From CAYIHX01 sp964363305 (GTDB lineage Bacteria; Bdellovibrionota; UBA1018), in contig CAYIHX010000017.1 in the NCBI GenBank assembly GCA_964363305.1, forward strand, positions 7,206-71,205: a stretch of DNA of 64,000 nt, read 5' to 3'. The notes beneath the pieces were generated by a model. That model had not been told where the DNA came from. It did no database searches and was given only the letters and a program-made list of their open reading frames with translations. The translations under genes were made by a program, and so were the position numbers. Each line of letters opens with the position of its first letter. Position 1 is the stretch's first letter. Below are positions 24,544-32,909 of this stretch, one piece after another.

Positions 24544-25482
24544 CTAGCGAACCGGAGTGAGCCAGCGTTCTCCACCCTTAATTTTGAGTTCGCCACGGAC
24601 GATGGCTTGGTAGTCTTTCTGAAGCTTGGCCGTAATGGGGCCCGGCTTTCCCGCTTGAGGCCCGCGGCCGATGATCCGCGAATCGATCCGGGTGACGGGA
24701 GTGATCTCGGCCGCCGTGCCCGTGAGGAACACCTCGTCGGCGCACCAGATTTCGTCTCGCGTGAATCGGGATTCGTGAACTTTCAATCCTTGTGATTCGA
24801 AATACTCAAGAACGGTTCGTCGGGTGATGCCGGAGAGAATCGAAGTGAGGGGCGTGGTTTTGATCTGGCCGTCTCGAATCATGAAGAGATTCTCGCCGCT
24901 TCCTTCGGTGAGATACCCTTCCGCATCGAGCAGCAGGGCTTCGTCGAAACCGAGCTTGATGGCCTCGGTCTTGGCCAGCACGCTGTTGACATACTGGCCG
25001 GTGATTTTGCCCTTGGTCATGATCGAGTTGACGTGCGGTCGAATAAAACTCGAAATTTTCAATTTGGCGCCCTCGTTGGCGCCCTTGTCGCCGAGATAGC
25101 TGCCCCATTCCCAGACGAGAACCGCGACCTCGATCGGAGGCGTCGCGCTAGGGTAGACGCCGAGCGGCCCGTCGCCGACGAAGAAGAGGGGGCGCACGTA
25201 GCATTCCTCAAACTGGTTTGCTTTGCAGGCGTCGATGCAGGCCTGCACCAGCTGATCCACGGTGTAGGGCATTTCAAAGTCGAGAATTTTCGCGGTCTCG
25301 GTAAAGCGTTGGAGGTGCTCATCGAGGCGAAAGATCGCACCCCCTCCGGCCTTTTGGCGGTAGGCGCGAATTCCCTCGAAGCCGCCGGTTCCGTAGTGGA
25401 GTCCGTGCGCAAAAAGGCTGATTTTGGCCTGTTCGGCTGGCAGAATTTTTCCGTTGAACCAAACTTGTGAACCACGAGCCAT
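24544..25482 (-). CDS. ilvE: Branched-chain amino-acid aminotransferase
   Basis: Class IV PLP aminotransferase that makes Val, Leu and Ile from their keto acids. The 312-residue protein has FAHGLHYGTGGFEGIRAY near residue 25. The PLP-lysine region is MTKGKITGQYVNS at about residue 157, and the class IV signature follows (EALLLDAEGYLTEGSGENLF). CDS length and motif order match IlvE rather than D-amino acid transaminase. The ATG at 25482 follows a short leader containing an imperfect CGAACGG...CCGTTCG hairpin (25499-25524), which might be regulatory. It is downstream of ppsR and miaA on the same strand. Confidence 0.92.
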   Translation of the reverse strand: MARGSQVWFNGKILPAEQAKISLFAHGLHYGTGGFEGIRAYRQKAGGGAIFRLDEHLQRFTETAKILDFEMPYTVDQLVQACIDACKANQFEECYVRPLFFVGDGPLGVYPSATPPIEVAVLVWEWGSYLGDKGANEGAKLKISSFIRPHVNSIMTKGKITGQYVNSVLAKTEAIKLGFDEALLLDAEGYLTEGSGENLFMIRDGQIKTTPLTSILSGITRRTVLEYFESQGLKVHESRFTRDEIWCADEVFLTGTAAEITPVTRIDSRIIGRGPQAGKPGPITAKLQKDYQAIVRGELKIKGGERWLTPVR

Positions 25483-25534
25483 GATCCCTACCTTCTTTCG
25501 AACGGATGATGCCCATCCGCCGTTCGCTCGTCAA

Positions 25535-26386
25535 CTAGAGCTGTGTGGGGGAGAGCCTTCGCGAGACCATGAGTTTGATGATCTCAGAAGCCGTTTCTTC
25601 TAGGGCTTTGCCTGTCACGTTAAAAACTGGCCAGCGACGGTTCTTCCTGAAAAGTTCATTGGCGTATTCGATTTCTTCCATCACCTTGTCGGGATCCGCG
25701 TACTCGCCGCCGCGATCATGCCCCAAGCGCTCCAAGCGCGCCCGGCGAATGGTGGTCAGGTCCATCGCGTCGATAGTCAAACCCGCGATTCTGCGTTGAT
25801 CGATCTGATAAAGCCCTTCCGGAATTTGAAACCCCTTGATGAGGGGGATGTTCACGACCTTCCAGCCCAGATGCGAGAGGTAGATGGAGAGGGGGGTTTT
25901 CGAGGTCCGCGAGATGCCCAGGATGACGAGGTCCGCCTTGGCGAGGTTCGTCAGATCTTTTCCATCATCGTGTTGCACGGTATATTCGATGGCCTCGATG
26001 CGTTTGAAGTAGTCTTCGTTGATATCGTGCAAGAGGCCTGCGACCGTTCCTGGCGCGAATTCGAAGTAGTTTCCCAGTCCCACGAGCAATGGCCCGAGGA
26101 GGTCGACCAAGTTTCGCACGCCCATCCTTTTAGCGCAGTCGAGTAGGTACTGGCGGAGCTGGGGCGAGACGATCGTGTAGATCATGAGGTCGTTGTTCGT
26201 CGCGGCGTCTTCGCAAATCGCCTCAATCTGCGCCTCCGTCCGGACGTTTTTGTAGCGCGTGAAATACGCGCTCTGGTTCTTGAACTGCACCATCGCCGCT
26301 TTGATCATCTGGGCGGCGGTCTCGCCGGTTCCGTCCGAAAGCAGAATGATGCGCTTGGGCTGGGGTACCTCGGTAGGTGGGGTCAT
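25535..26386 (-). CDS. ppsR: PEP synthase / PPDK regulatory kinase-phosphorylase (DUF299)
   Basis: Bifunctional Ser/Thr kinase and pyrophosphorylase that switches phosphoenolpyruvate synthase or pyruvate phosphate dikinase off and on. The 283-residue product has LLSDGTGETA at about residue 16, the P-loop-like GISRTSKTPLSIYLSHLGWKV at about residue 158, and the C-terminal WPVFNVTGKALEETA. It cannot be decided here whether the target is PpsA or PpdK; neither gene is in the window. The ATG overlaps the miaA stop as ATGA, so the two are translationally coupled. Confidence 0.9.
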   Translation of the reverse strand: MTPPTEVPQPKRIILLSDGTGETAAQMIKAAMVQFKNQSAYFTRYKNVRTEAQIEAICEDAATNNDLMIYTIVSPQLRQYLLDCAKRMGVRNLVDLLGPLLVGLGNYFEFAPGTVAGLLHDINEDYFKRIEAIEYTVQHDDGKDLTNLAKADLVILGISRTSKTPLSIYLSHLGWKVVNIPLIKGFQIPEGLYQIDQRRIAGLTIDAMDLTTIRRARLERLGHDRGGEYADPDKVMEEIEYANELFRKNRRWPVFNVTGKALEETASEIIKLMVSRRLSPTQL

Positions 26387-27333
26387 AGGGCTTCGTAGAT
26401 CTCCTGCAATCGATCGTTCACGAGGTTTGCCTCAGAGGGAAGCGTAAATCTCTCAGCGCCGTCAATCCCCTTAAACCAGGTTCGCTGACGCTTCACGAGC
26501 TGCCGAGTGGCGAGGACGATTTCGTCGTGGAGGCCAGGCAGACCAGGCCGTAGTTTTCGTCCCTCCGGGGGCACTCCTTTCAAATAGGCCACGCATTGCG
26601 CGTAACCGACGGCCTCGAGGGGGCGGACCGCGCCCCACTTTTTTTCCGCAGTGCTCACCTCGTCGAGCAGACCGGCTTGAAGCATCTGGTCCGTGCGATC
26701 CGCGATTCTCTTTTCGAGTTCTTCGGTCTCCCGGTCGATCACAAGAAGGTGGAGGTGGGGCGCCACGGGGCGAGTCGCATGATTTTTTTCCAACTCTGAA
26801 ACGCGCTGGCCCGTCGTCTCGATCAGCTCGAGCGCGCGGACCAGGCGGTAGCGATCGCCCGGCCCGATTTTTTGCGCCGCTGCCGGGTCTTTTTCTTCGA
26901 GCGTGCGGAAAAGATCGGATGACTGGTGCGCCTCGAGGCGCGCGCGCAGCTCGGGGGGGGATTTCGGCGCGTCCCACATGCCATGAGTGAGGGCTTTGAG
27001 ATAAAAGCCGGTTCCGCCGACGATCAGGGCCCGCGCCCCGCGCGAGTGGATGTCCCGCAGGGCGAGCTCTACGTCTCTCCGAAAGTCTCCCGCTGTATAG
27101 GGTTGTTTCGGGTCGAGGATATCGACGAGGTGGTGTGGCACCAGGCCGAGCTCCCGCGGCGAGGGTTTCGCGGTCCCGATGTCGAGGTGTCGGTATACCA
27201 TCAGACTATCGGCGTTGATGATCTCGATCGGGACGGGCGAGCGGCGGGCGAACTCGAGGGCGAGCCCGCTTTTCCCGGTTGCGGTGGGCCCGGTGAGGAT
27301 GGCGACTGAGGTCAGACTCGGCGTTGAAACCAT
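26383..27333 (-). CDS. miaA: tRNA dimethylallyltransferase
   Basis: Adds an isopentenyl group to A37 of tRNAs that read UNN codons. The 316-residue protein has the P-loop TGPTATGKSGLA at about residue 15, then INADSLMVYRHLDIGTAKP, VPHHLVDI, YTAGDFRRD and VGGTGFYLKAL, all in family order. It overlaps the mutL 3' end by 22 bp, as the mutL-miaA pair often does in bacteria, and overlaps ppsR by 4 bp downstream. mutL, miaA and ppsR should form one transcript. Confidence 0.93.
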   Translation of the reverse strand: MVSTPSLTSVAILTGPTATGKSGLALEFARRSPVPIEIINADSLMVYRHLDIGTAKPSPRELGLVPHHLVDILDPKQPYTAGDFRRDVELALRDIHSRGARALIVGGTGFYLKALTHGMWDAPKSPPELRARLEAHQSSDLFRTLEEKDPAAAQKIGPGDRYRLVRALELIETTGQRVSELEKNHATRPVAPHLHLLVIDRETEELEKRIADRTDQMLQAGLLDEVSTAEKKWGAVRPLEAVGYAQCVAYLKGVPPEGRKLRPGLPGLHDEIVLATRQLVKRQRTWFKGIDGAERFTLPSEANLVNDRLQEIYEAL

Positions 27334-29153
27334 TCCTCAAACCTTCCACGGGGAATGCGCACGACCGTGGGCCGGCCGTGCGGGCAGTTCCAGGGATGCT
27401 CGGTTTCAAAGAGTTGGTCGACGAGCGCGAGCGCGTGGATCGGCTCCAGGCGGTCTCCGGCGCGAATGGCCGAGTGGCAGGCTTCGCTGGCGAGCTTTTC
27501 GAACAGGCGCTCATCGAACGTGGCGCCGACCGGAGGCGTTTCGCTTTCGAGGAGGCGCTCGAGCAGGGCTTTGAGACGGACGCGGAGGTTCTCCGTGCCC
27601 CACTCGGTTGGTACCGCGCGGAACAGCAGGGCGGATTCGCCGAAAATTTCGGCTTCGAAGCCGAGTTGCTCAAGCCAAGGGAGGCGCGCCAGCACCTCGG
27701 TGATCCGCTCCGCATCGAAGGGCGCGGATTCGGGGAGGAGCAGGGCTTGGGATCCCGAGTGTTCGCGGCTCAGGGCGCGGAGCTTGAGTTTCTCGTAACG
27801 AATCCGTTCGTGAGCCGCGTGCTGATCGATGAGGGCGAGCTCCTGTCCGAGATCATAGAGCAGATAGGTTTGGAAGATCACGCCAACGTACTGATGCTTC
27901 GAAAATGGATGGGCGGCGTAAGGCGTCGGGACTGGCTGGTCCTGCGTGGATTCCGCGTGGCTCCGCTCATCGGTGAGCCGAGGGCGTGAATCAAAAAATC
28001 CGGGCCCAGCGCGGAGTTTCCACTCCGGGTTTGCGGGCGTGGAATCGGAGTAGGATGGAGCGGAAGCTGCCGTGGGCGTGAGGTGCCAGGCGGTGGTTGC
28101 GCCTTCGCTCGCGGTGAAGGCGAGGCCGGGCGCGAATGCTGGCGCGCCGTGGAGGCCGATGACTTGATTTACCGTATGCACGATCGTCTTGAAGACCTGG
28201 CTCGTGTCGAGGAAGCGAATTTCAGTCTTGGTGGGGTGCACGTTGACATCGAGCTGGCTCGGGTCGATCTGGAGAAAAAGCGCCACGGCGGGGAATTGCC
28301 CGGGCAGTAGCGCTTGCTTGAACGGACCGAGCAGAGCCTGCTGCAGGAGGCGATCTCTTACGGCGCGGCCGTTGACGACCTGGACGAGTCTTCGCGTATT
28401 GGGCTGACTCATTCCTTGCAGCCAGAAGAGTGAACCCTGGATGGGGCCTTCGAGCGGCGCCTCGACCAGCGGGTAGTCTTCTCCGTCGGCGAGCACGGCG
28501 CGCACGCGTTCGGCGCGCGTATGCGGGCGGAGGTTGACGAGTTTGCGTTCGTCGCTCTGGAGGGTGAAGCCGATTTCGGGATGCGTGAGCGCGAGGCGTT
28601 CGATCCACTCGCGCACCTGGCTGACTTCTCCGGCTTGGGATTTGAGAAATTTAAGGCGTGCGGGCATCTGGGCGAAGAGCCCACGCGCGCGGATTTGAGT
28701 GCCGTGCGCGGCGCCGAGAAAGTGGCCGAAGGTCATCGCTTTTGGCCGGGGGGGGCGCGGAGAAGACTCGGGCGGTGCCTCGAGTTCGTGGGCGGTGCCG
28801 GTATCTTTCGCGCGACTGACGATGGAGAGCTCGGAGACGGCGGCGATGGAGGGGAGCGCTTCGCCGCGAAAGCCGAGCGTGGTGAGGCGCTCGAGATCGT
28901 CGAATGCGCGGAGTTTACTGGTGGCGTGGCGACGGATGGCGAGCGCGAGGTCGTCGTAGTCCATGCCGGCGCCGTTGTCGGTGACTTCGATGAGCTGTTT
29001 GCCGCCGGCTTCGAGGCGAACGCTGATCTCGGTCGCACCGGCGTCGATGGCGTTCTCGACGAGCTCTTTGACCACGCTCGCCGGGCGTTCGATGACTTCA
29101 CCGGCTGCGATGCGCTCTGCGACAATGGCGTCGAGGATTTTGACTTGGCCCAT
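27312..29153 (-). CDS. mutL: DNA mismatch repair protein MutL with endonuclease motif
   Basis: Links mismatch recognition by MutS to strand incision. The 613-residue protein has the GHKL ATPase motifs (ENAIDAGATEI, DNGAGM, TLGFRGEALPSI) and a long linker. The C-terminal domain contains the metal-binding nuclease motif DQHAAHERIRYE, which fits DQHA-x2-E-x4-E. It also has ACHSAIRAGD and CPHGRPT, the other metal-site motifs. This marks it as a nicking MutL of the Bacillus type, so the repair pathway should not need MutH. It starts the mutL-miaA-ppsR run; upstream is a structured, non-coding region with a large inverted repeat. Confidence 0.94.
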   Translation of the reverse strand: MGQVKILDAIVAERIAAGEVIERPASVVKELVENAIDAGATEISVRLEAGGKQLIEVTDNGAGMDYDDLALAIRRHATSKLRAFDDLERLTTLGFRGEALPSIAAVSELSIVSRAKDTGTAHELEAPPESSPRPPRPKAMTFGHFLGAAHGTQIRARGLFAQMPARLKFLKSQAGEVSQVREWIERLALTHPEIGFTLQSDERKLVNLRPHTRAERVRAVLADGEDYPLVEAPLEGPIQGSLFWLQGMSQPNTRRLVQVVNGRAVRDRLLQQALLGPFKQALLPGQFPAVALFLQIDPSQLDVNVHPTKTEIRFLDTSQVFKTIVHTVNQVIGLHGAPAFAPGLAFTASEGATTAWHLTPTAASAPSYSDSTPANPEWKLRAGPGFFDSRPRLTDERSHAESTQDQPVPTPYAAHPFSKHQYVGVIFQTYLLYDLGQELALIDQHAAHERIRYEKLKLRALSREHSGSQALLLPESAPFDAERITEVLARLPWLEQLGFEAEIFGESALLFRAVPTEWGTENLRVRLKALLERLLESETPPVGATFDERLFEKLASEACHSAIRAGDRLEPIHALALVDQLFETEHPWNCPHGRPTVVRIPRGRFEEWFQRRV

Positions 29154-29198
29154 GGGCGCAATTCAACACTCGCTTGCGGGTTCTGCAAGCGCGGAGCT

Positions 29199-29324
29199 GG
29201 ACTTTCTGGTCAGCGACGGTGGGGAGGGAGGCGTCTCGTTTCAAGGCGGCTGCACGTCACTTTGTGACGCGCGCGCCATAGGCGCTCGACGCCTCCCTCC
29301 CCACCGCCGCTGACCAGAAAGTCC
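29199..29324. repeat. Inverted repeat with 37-bp arms upstream of mutL
   Basis: 29199-29235 and 29288-29324 pair at 36 of 37 positions. The arms carry GACTTTCTGGTCAGCG and a purine-rich GGTGGGGAGGGAGGCG. The 52-nt interval contains its own hairpin, CGTCAC-TTT-GTGACG (29255-29269). It lies 45 bp upstream of the mutL start. It is GC-rich and unrelated in sequence to the TTAA-containing palindromes. A smaller stem, CGCTTGC/GCAAGCG (29171-29191), stands between it and mutL. Confidence 0.88.
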
Positions 29325-29410
29325 CTGCGCTTTTTGCAGAGCCTGGCTCGCTCTTCGGGTCTGGGGGGAGTCCGGACCCGTTTCTGGGCAGTGGCGCGGC
29401 GCACCGTGGT

Positions 29411-29495
29411 CTTTCACGGAGCTGAAAGTCGCAGGGTGGGACATTCGTGGCCGTGAAAGCGCTTCATCGTGTTGAAAGTCGCGCTATGCGACTTT
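29411..29495. other. Non-coding stretch with two inverted repeats
   Basis: CTTTCACGG (29411-29419) pairs with CCGTGAAAG (29451-29459), and AAAGTCGC (29475-29482) pairs with GCGACTTT (29488-29495) around GCTAT. CTGAAAGTCGC also occurs at about 29422. I see no convincing gene in 29154-29602. The region may encode a structured RNA or be the remains of a mobile element. Confidence 0.4.
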
Positions 29496-29602
29496 GGAGC
29501 TTGTGAGTCGAATCATCTGGGTGACTAGGGATGTCGCGCGAAGTACCAGACGGACAAAGCGTGGAAATTGCTCGCGCGAGCCTGTTCAGGAAGGATTTCA
29601 AA

Positions 29603-29719
29603 ATGATCTCCTTCAACGAGCTGCCGTTCATTGATGCCCACGGCGAGGGCCAGCGTACCCATTTGGGTACGGATTCTTCAATCAAAGTCCTGATTTCCAT
29701 TGAAGGCATGCCGGATTAG
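29603..29719 (+). CDS. Doubtful small ORF, 38 residues
   Basis: An ATG at 29603 with AAGG 8 nt upstream opens a 38-residue frame (MISFNELPFIDAHGEG...). The frame itself reaches further up to an ATG at 29531 (62 residues) without a usable ribosome site. It has no recognisable domain and no hydrophobic segment. It could be a real small gene, or the end of a decayed one lying between the repeat-rich region and the secreted-protein module. Coding is not established. Confidence 0.25.
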   Translation: MISFNELPFIDAHGEGQRTHLGTDSSIKVLISIEGMPD

Positions 29720-29772
29720 CACTAATTCGTGCATCACGTTATCAGCACAATATTCAATATCTAGGAGATAAA

Positions 29773-30183
29773 ATGAAAACTTTAGCAACCGCGCTTTTTA
29801 CCCTGCTCGTCCTGAACACTCCGGCGCAAGCCACCGAACTGGACCTAGTCTGTACGATCCCGAATCCTGAGAATGTGACCGGCTTCGATATCCGGCGAGT
29901 GATCTCCGGAGAATCAGATTGCCTCGTGGCCCTTAAGCGTTCTTCAGAGCTGAACGCGAAAATCGTTCAGGCGACTCGTTATGCCGTGGTGATGGAACTC
30001 ATTCCTGGCGAAGGCCTCGAGCCCGCCCGTTATGAGTTCTACACACTGACGGATGGCGAGTTCAGCCTGAGTCAAACGTCCCGAGAGGAGTATCGGTTTA
30101 CCGACCTCACTCGTGGGATTACGGCAGATTGCGAAATAGACCGCGAAAATTTCATTAACCCAGCGCTCACCGGCTCCAACTAA
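29773..30183 (+). CDS. Small secreted protein of unknown function (module 1)
   Basis: A 136-residue protein with a clean signal peptide (LATALFTLLVLNTPAQAT, cleavage likely after AQA at about residue 20). The mature part of about 115 residues is acidic, beta-rich and has three cysteines (LVCTI, SDCLV, ADCEI). No family recognised. AGGAG precedes the ATG by 7 nt. The TIGR02147-type gene follows after 22 bp on the same strand. A second pair of the same design, secreted protein then TIGR02147, approaches from the other side at 32352-31100. Confidence 0.72.
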   Translation: MKTLATALFTLLVLNTPAQATELDLVCTIPNPENVTGFDIRRVISGESDCLVALKRSSELNAKIVQATRYAVVMELIPGEGLEPARYEFYTLTDGEFSLSQTSREEYRFTDLTRGITADCEIDRENFINPALTGSN

Positions 30184-30205
30184 CCTGCTCCTCTTTGATT
30201 TTTTT

Positions 30206-31066
30206 GTGAAACGCTGGACCGCGCAGTTCATCGAAGCTTTGCTTCAGGCTCCGGACTATCGGAGCTTTTTACGGGTATTTCTGGCTCGGGAGGGGCTGGA
30301 TGGCAGGGCCTGGAGCTACGCGCAGTTCACTCATCGTGCTGGGTTTTCGTCCCGCGCCTACGTCCGAGAAGTCATCTTGGGACTACGAAGACTCACCGCG
30401 AAGTCTTTGGGAGGTTTCGTCCAAGCCATGGGTCTCAGCGCGGAGTGGAAGGAATATTTCCGACTCCTGGTCAGCCTGGAGGAGTCGGACGCGAATTTTA
30501 ACGGGTGGAGCGATGATAAACGAAGCAACCAACTCGCCAAGCTGAGAGAGCGGCTGAGAAGAAAGAATAGGCCGCGCCTAGCAAGCGAGGCTTGTCCTGC
30601 CTTTTCGGAGAAGTTGTTCGAACTCAAATGTATCCCACGGGTATATGCGGCCTTGGGAACCCAGGAGGGCGGGGCTAACTTGGAGGAAATTCAGGCACGC
30701 ACCTCGCTTCCGTCGGCCAAGCTACGGTCGGCGCTTCAGAGGCTCATGGAACTGGATCTCATTGAGGAGCTGCCGGAGAAGGGAAGGATGCGAGCCAAAA
30801 ATATGCATCTCATTCGCACCGAGCTTGGCAAGTGTGAGAACTTCCAATCCGTGTTCCTGGACGCCTTGGATCAGGCGAAATTGCGCGCTACTCAGTCGAT
30901 CGACGCACCTGACGCGCTTTTCTTTGTCTCTTCGCTTTCCATTAGCCGCTCTTCCTTGCCCAAGCTCAAAGCGGAGCTTCGCGAATTTCTGATCAACTTT
31001 GTTGACCAAGCTGAAAATAGTTCAGGGGATGTCGTGGTCAACTTGGCAACTGCGTTGCACCGCTGA
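30206..31066 (+). CDS. TIGR02147-family protein (module 1)
   Basis: A 286-residue protein starting with GTG at 30206. It matches the TIGR02147/DUF4423 layout as I know it. The N-terminal part holds a helix-turn-helix-like segment (YRSFLRVFLAREG, SYAQFTHRAGFSSRAYVREVILGLRRLT), then EYFRLLVSLEES. A longer helical domain follows, including a winged-helix-like RTSLPSAKLRSALQRLMELDLIEE, and a C-terminal SSLSISRSSLPKLKAELREF. The family is thought to be regulatory and is best represented in Fibrobacter and Bdellovibrio-like genomes. Low N-terminal identity to the one at 31100 but the same domain order. It should be cotranscribed with the secreted protein before it. Confidence 0.78.
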   Translation: MKRWTAQFIEALLQAPDYRSFLRVFLAREGLDGRAWSYAQFTHRAGFSSRAYVREVILGLRRLTAKSLGGFVQAMGLSAEWKEYFRLLVSLEESDANFNGWSDDKRSNQLAKLRERLRRKNRPRLASEACPAFSEKLFELKCIPRVYAALGTQEGGANLEEIQARTSLPSAKLRSALQRLMELDLIEELPEKGRMRAKNMHLIRTELGKCENFQSVFLDALDQAKLRATQSIDAPDALFFVSSLSISRSSLPKLKAELREFLINFVDQAENSSGDVVVNLATALHR

Positions 31067-31099
31067 AAAGTACGGAGAAACGGAGAGAGCGCTTGTGGA

Positions 31100-31918
31100 T
31101 CATCCCTTAAATTCACGTCCCAGCGGGAACAACTGCACATTGAGCTGAATCAGTTGCTCTGCGGAATCCGAATCAGATTGTCGTGCGGTTTCGCTCATGA
31201 GCGACCTCACGCTCCGCAGGTAGGTCGGCCAGGACTGTTTTGAAATACTCAGAGTCTGGGAAAAGAACTGAGCCCCGTGGTCGTATTCTTCTTCTAGCTT
31301 CTTACTCGAGAGCTTGAGTTGGTCTTTCAGAAAATTTTTGTACTTCAGTTTGGACTTTTTACTGTCCACCATGAGGACGTTCGCGTCGACCATTTGATAG
31401 TGCTGTTCGTTCAAGATGAGTGCGCCCATTTCGAGTAACGTTTGCGCGGCGGCCCTTCCCTCTTCCGCCGAGATCCCGATGAGTTGCAACATTCTCTCGG
31501 TCGACTCGTCCAGTGGGCATTGGTGGAGCGCGACGAGAACGGCTGGATAGTACCACTTTTCTAAGAGTTCTTTCGGCGCCTTCCGTCCGTATTTCACGGC
31601 ACCTTCACGTTTGAGTGATTTGAGGCAGTTACTGTAATGGCTCCGTTCGAGCGATGTCTTGGAACGGCACAAGTATGTCAACGTCTCCAAGTAGCGTGTT
31701 TCCTCGAATGTCAGTTCCAGAAATTTTCCCAAACGCAAAACGTTCGAGGGAGTCAAATTGCGTTTCCCTTCGATGATGAGCTTCAAGTAGTTGGTTGACC
31801 TCAGGCCTAGAGCTTTACAAAATCGTGCGTAAGAGAAACCTGAGGGAGCATTTTTCAGATCGTTGAAAACGTCCCGCAGGTACCGCCGATAATTGGTGTA
31901 GTCGTAAATCGAAGGCAT
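31100..31918 (-). CDS. TIGR02147-family protein (module 2)
   Basis: A 272-residue protein with the same plan as 30206-31066. It has YTNYRRYLRDVFNDLK, YARFCKALGLRSTNYLKLIIEGKRNLT and RYLETLTYLCRS, the classic start of the family, a middle helical domain, and SQTLSISKQSWPTYLRSVRSLMSE near the end, matching the LSISRSSLPKLKAELREF block of module 1. The N-terminal 90 residues contain the predicted DNA-binding helices. Its ATG lies 2 bp after the stop of the secreted-protein gene at 31921. It converges on module 1 with 33 bp between the stops. Confidence 0.82.
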   Translation of the reverse strand: MPSIYDYTNYRRYLRDVFNDLKNAPSGFSYARFCKALGLRSTNYLKLIIEGKRNLTPSNVLRLGKFLELTFEETRYLETLTYLCRSKTSLERSHYSNCLKSLKREGAVKYGRKAPKELLEKWYYPAVLVALHQCPLDESTERMLQLIGISAEEGRAAAQTLLEMGALILNEQHYQMVDANVLMVDSKKSKLKYKNFLKDQLKLSSKKLEEEYDHGAQFFSQTLSISKQSWPTYLRSVRSLMSETARQSDSDSAEQLIQLNVQLFPLGREFKG

Positions 31919-31920
31919 CC

Positions 31921-32352
31921 TTAGTTGGTCACGGTAACGCTGGGATGGACTCGAGGATTTAATGAAACGACTTCAGCTGTTTCAACAATCATCGAGCAAG
32001 TATCCGACTTCGAATCGCACTGAATCCTTTCGCTCCCATAGCGCGCCAGGTAATCTTCGATTGTAGCGACGGCCTCTCCGGCGAACTCGACTTGTACTTC
32101 GCCTGCATTCAGGGTTTCGATCCTCACTCTTTCTGCTTCAAAAAAACACTCATGGACGACTTTCCCGCCCGTTGACTGCGGATGTGTCGCGACTAATTCA
32201 CGCGAGCAGTTCAGGACGAGGCTTTCGGTTTCCTCGTCGTAGATCGCTAGCTCTTGCGTAGCGCCGCCTTGGATCACAAGCCGAACCAGCTCGTTTGAAT
32301 ATGCAGGGTTCGAGATCATTCCGATGAGCGACAAAACTAAAAACGACTTCAT
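31921..32352 (-). CDS. Small secreted protein of unknown function (module 2)
   Basis: A 143-residue protein with signal peptide FLVLSLIGMISNPAYS (cleavage at about residue 19). The mature part has four cysteines (VLNCSREL, HECFFEA, IQCDS, DTCSM), is acidic and probably beta-rich. It shows no clear sequence match to the module 1 secreted protein but has the same size, export signal, cysteine richness and gene order. AAGGAG precedes the ATG by 5 nt. A palindrome, CAGTACA-ATC-TGTACTG, stands about 90 bp upstream. Possibly a substrate or target of regulation by the coupled TIGR02147 protein; that is inference. Confidence 0.72.
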   Translation of the reverse strand: MKSFLVLSLIGMISNPAYSNELVRLVIQGGATQELAIYDEETESLVLNCSRELVATHPQSTGGKVVHECFFEAERVRIETLNAGEVQVEFAGEAVATIEDYLARYGSERIQCDSKSDTCSMIVETAEVVSLNPRVHPSVTVTN

Positions 32353-32441
32353 ATTGACTCCTTATTGAGGAACTTATGCCGCTCTCATAGCCCTATAGCA
32401 CGTGCGCAACAAGGCGGATCGACGCCGTACACTCAACAATT

Positions 32442-32458
32442 CAGTACAATCTGTACTG
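32442..32458 (-). promoter_or_regulatory. Operator-like palindrome upstream of module 2
   Basis: CAGTACA and TGTACTG form a perfect 7+3+7 inverted repeat. It precedes, in the reverse direction, a possible promoter (TTGTTG, 17 bp, TATGAG) and the secreted-protein gene at 32352. It could be the binding site of the encoded TIGR02147 protein or of another regulator; no matching site was found at module 1. Confidence 0.4.
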
Positions 32459-32471
32459 GTGAACGCGGGTT

Positions 32472-32891
32472 TCAGATATTGTCGTTTTTAATTTCCATAA
32501 ACCTATCGGCGTCAACCAGTTTGAATCCATATTTGGCATAGAGGCCATGGGCATCCCTGGTAGCCAAAGTGAATCGCCTATAACTTTGAAGATCAGGGTG
32601 CATCATTATTTCATCCATCAAGTGTTTGGATATTCCGAGGCCCCGAAATTTTTCGTCGACAAAAACATCACAGAGATAAGCAAACGTGCATCCATCAGTT
32701 ACGACACGGGAAAACCCAACTTGACGATTTTTTAAATACGCCCCGAAGCAGAGAGAGTTTTGGATGCTTTTAGCGAGGGTTTCTCTGGTTCTATTTGATG
32801 CCCAGCTGCTTCGTTTCAAGAAGCCATGGATCACATCGATATCTAATCGTGATTTTTCACTGGAAACCTCTAGCTCCTGTAGAATATCCAT
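32472..32891 (-). CDS. GNAT N-acetyltransferase
   Basis: A 139-residue GNAT-fold protein: acetyl-CoA loop DEKFRGLGISKHLMDE at about residue 85, then TLATRDAHGLYAKYGFKL, the normal family ending. Substrate unknown. I chose the ATG at 32891 with GAGGG 8 nt upstream; the frame can be extended to a TTG at 32906. It is the last of three small genes on the reverse strand (33874 to 32472) in a segment that is clearly AT-richer than its neighbours, which suggests recent acquisition. Confidence 0.78.
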   Translation of the reverse strand: MDILQELEVSSEKSRLDIDVIHGFLKRSSWASNRTRETLAKSIQNSLCFGAYLKNRQVGFSRVVTDGCTFAYLCDVFVDEKFRGLGISKHLMDEIMMHPDLQSYRRFTLATRDAHGLYAKYGFKLVDADRFMEIKNDNI

Positions 32892-32909
32892 TCTGCCGTC
32901 CCTCAAATT

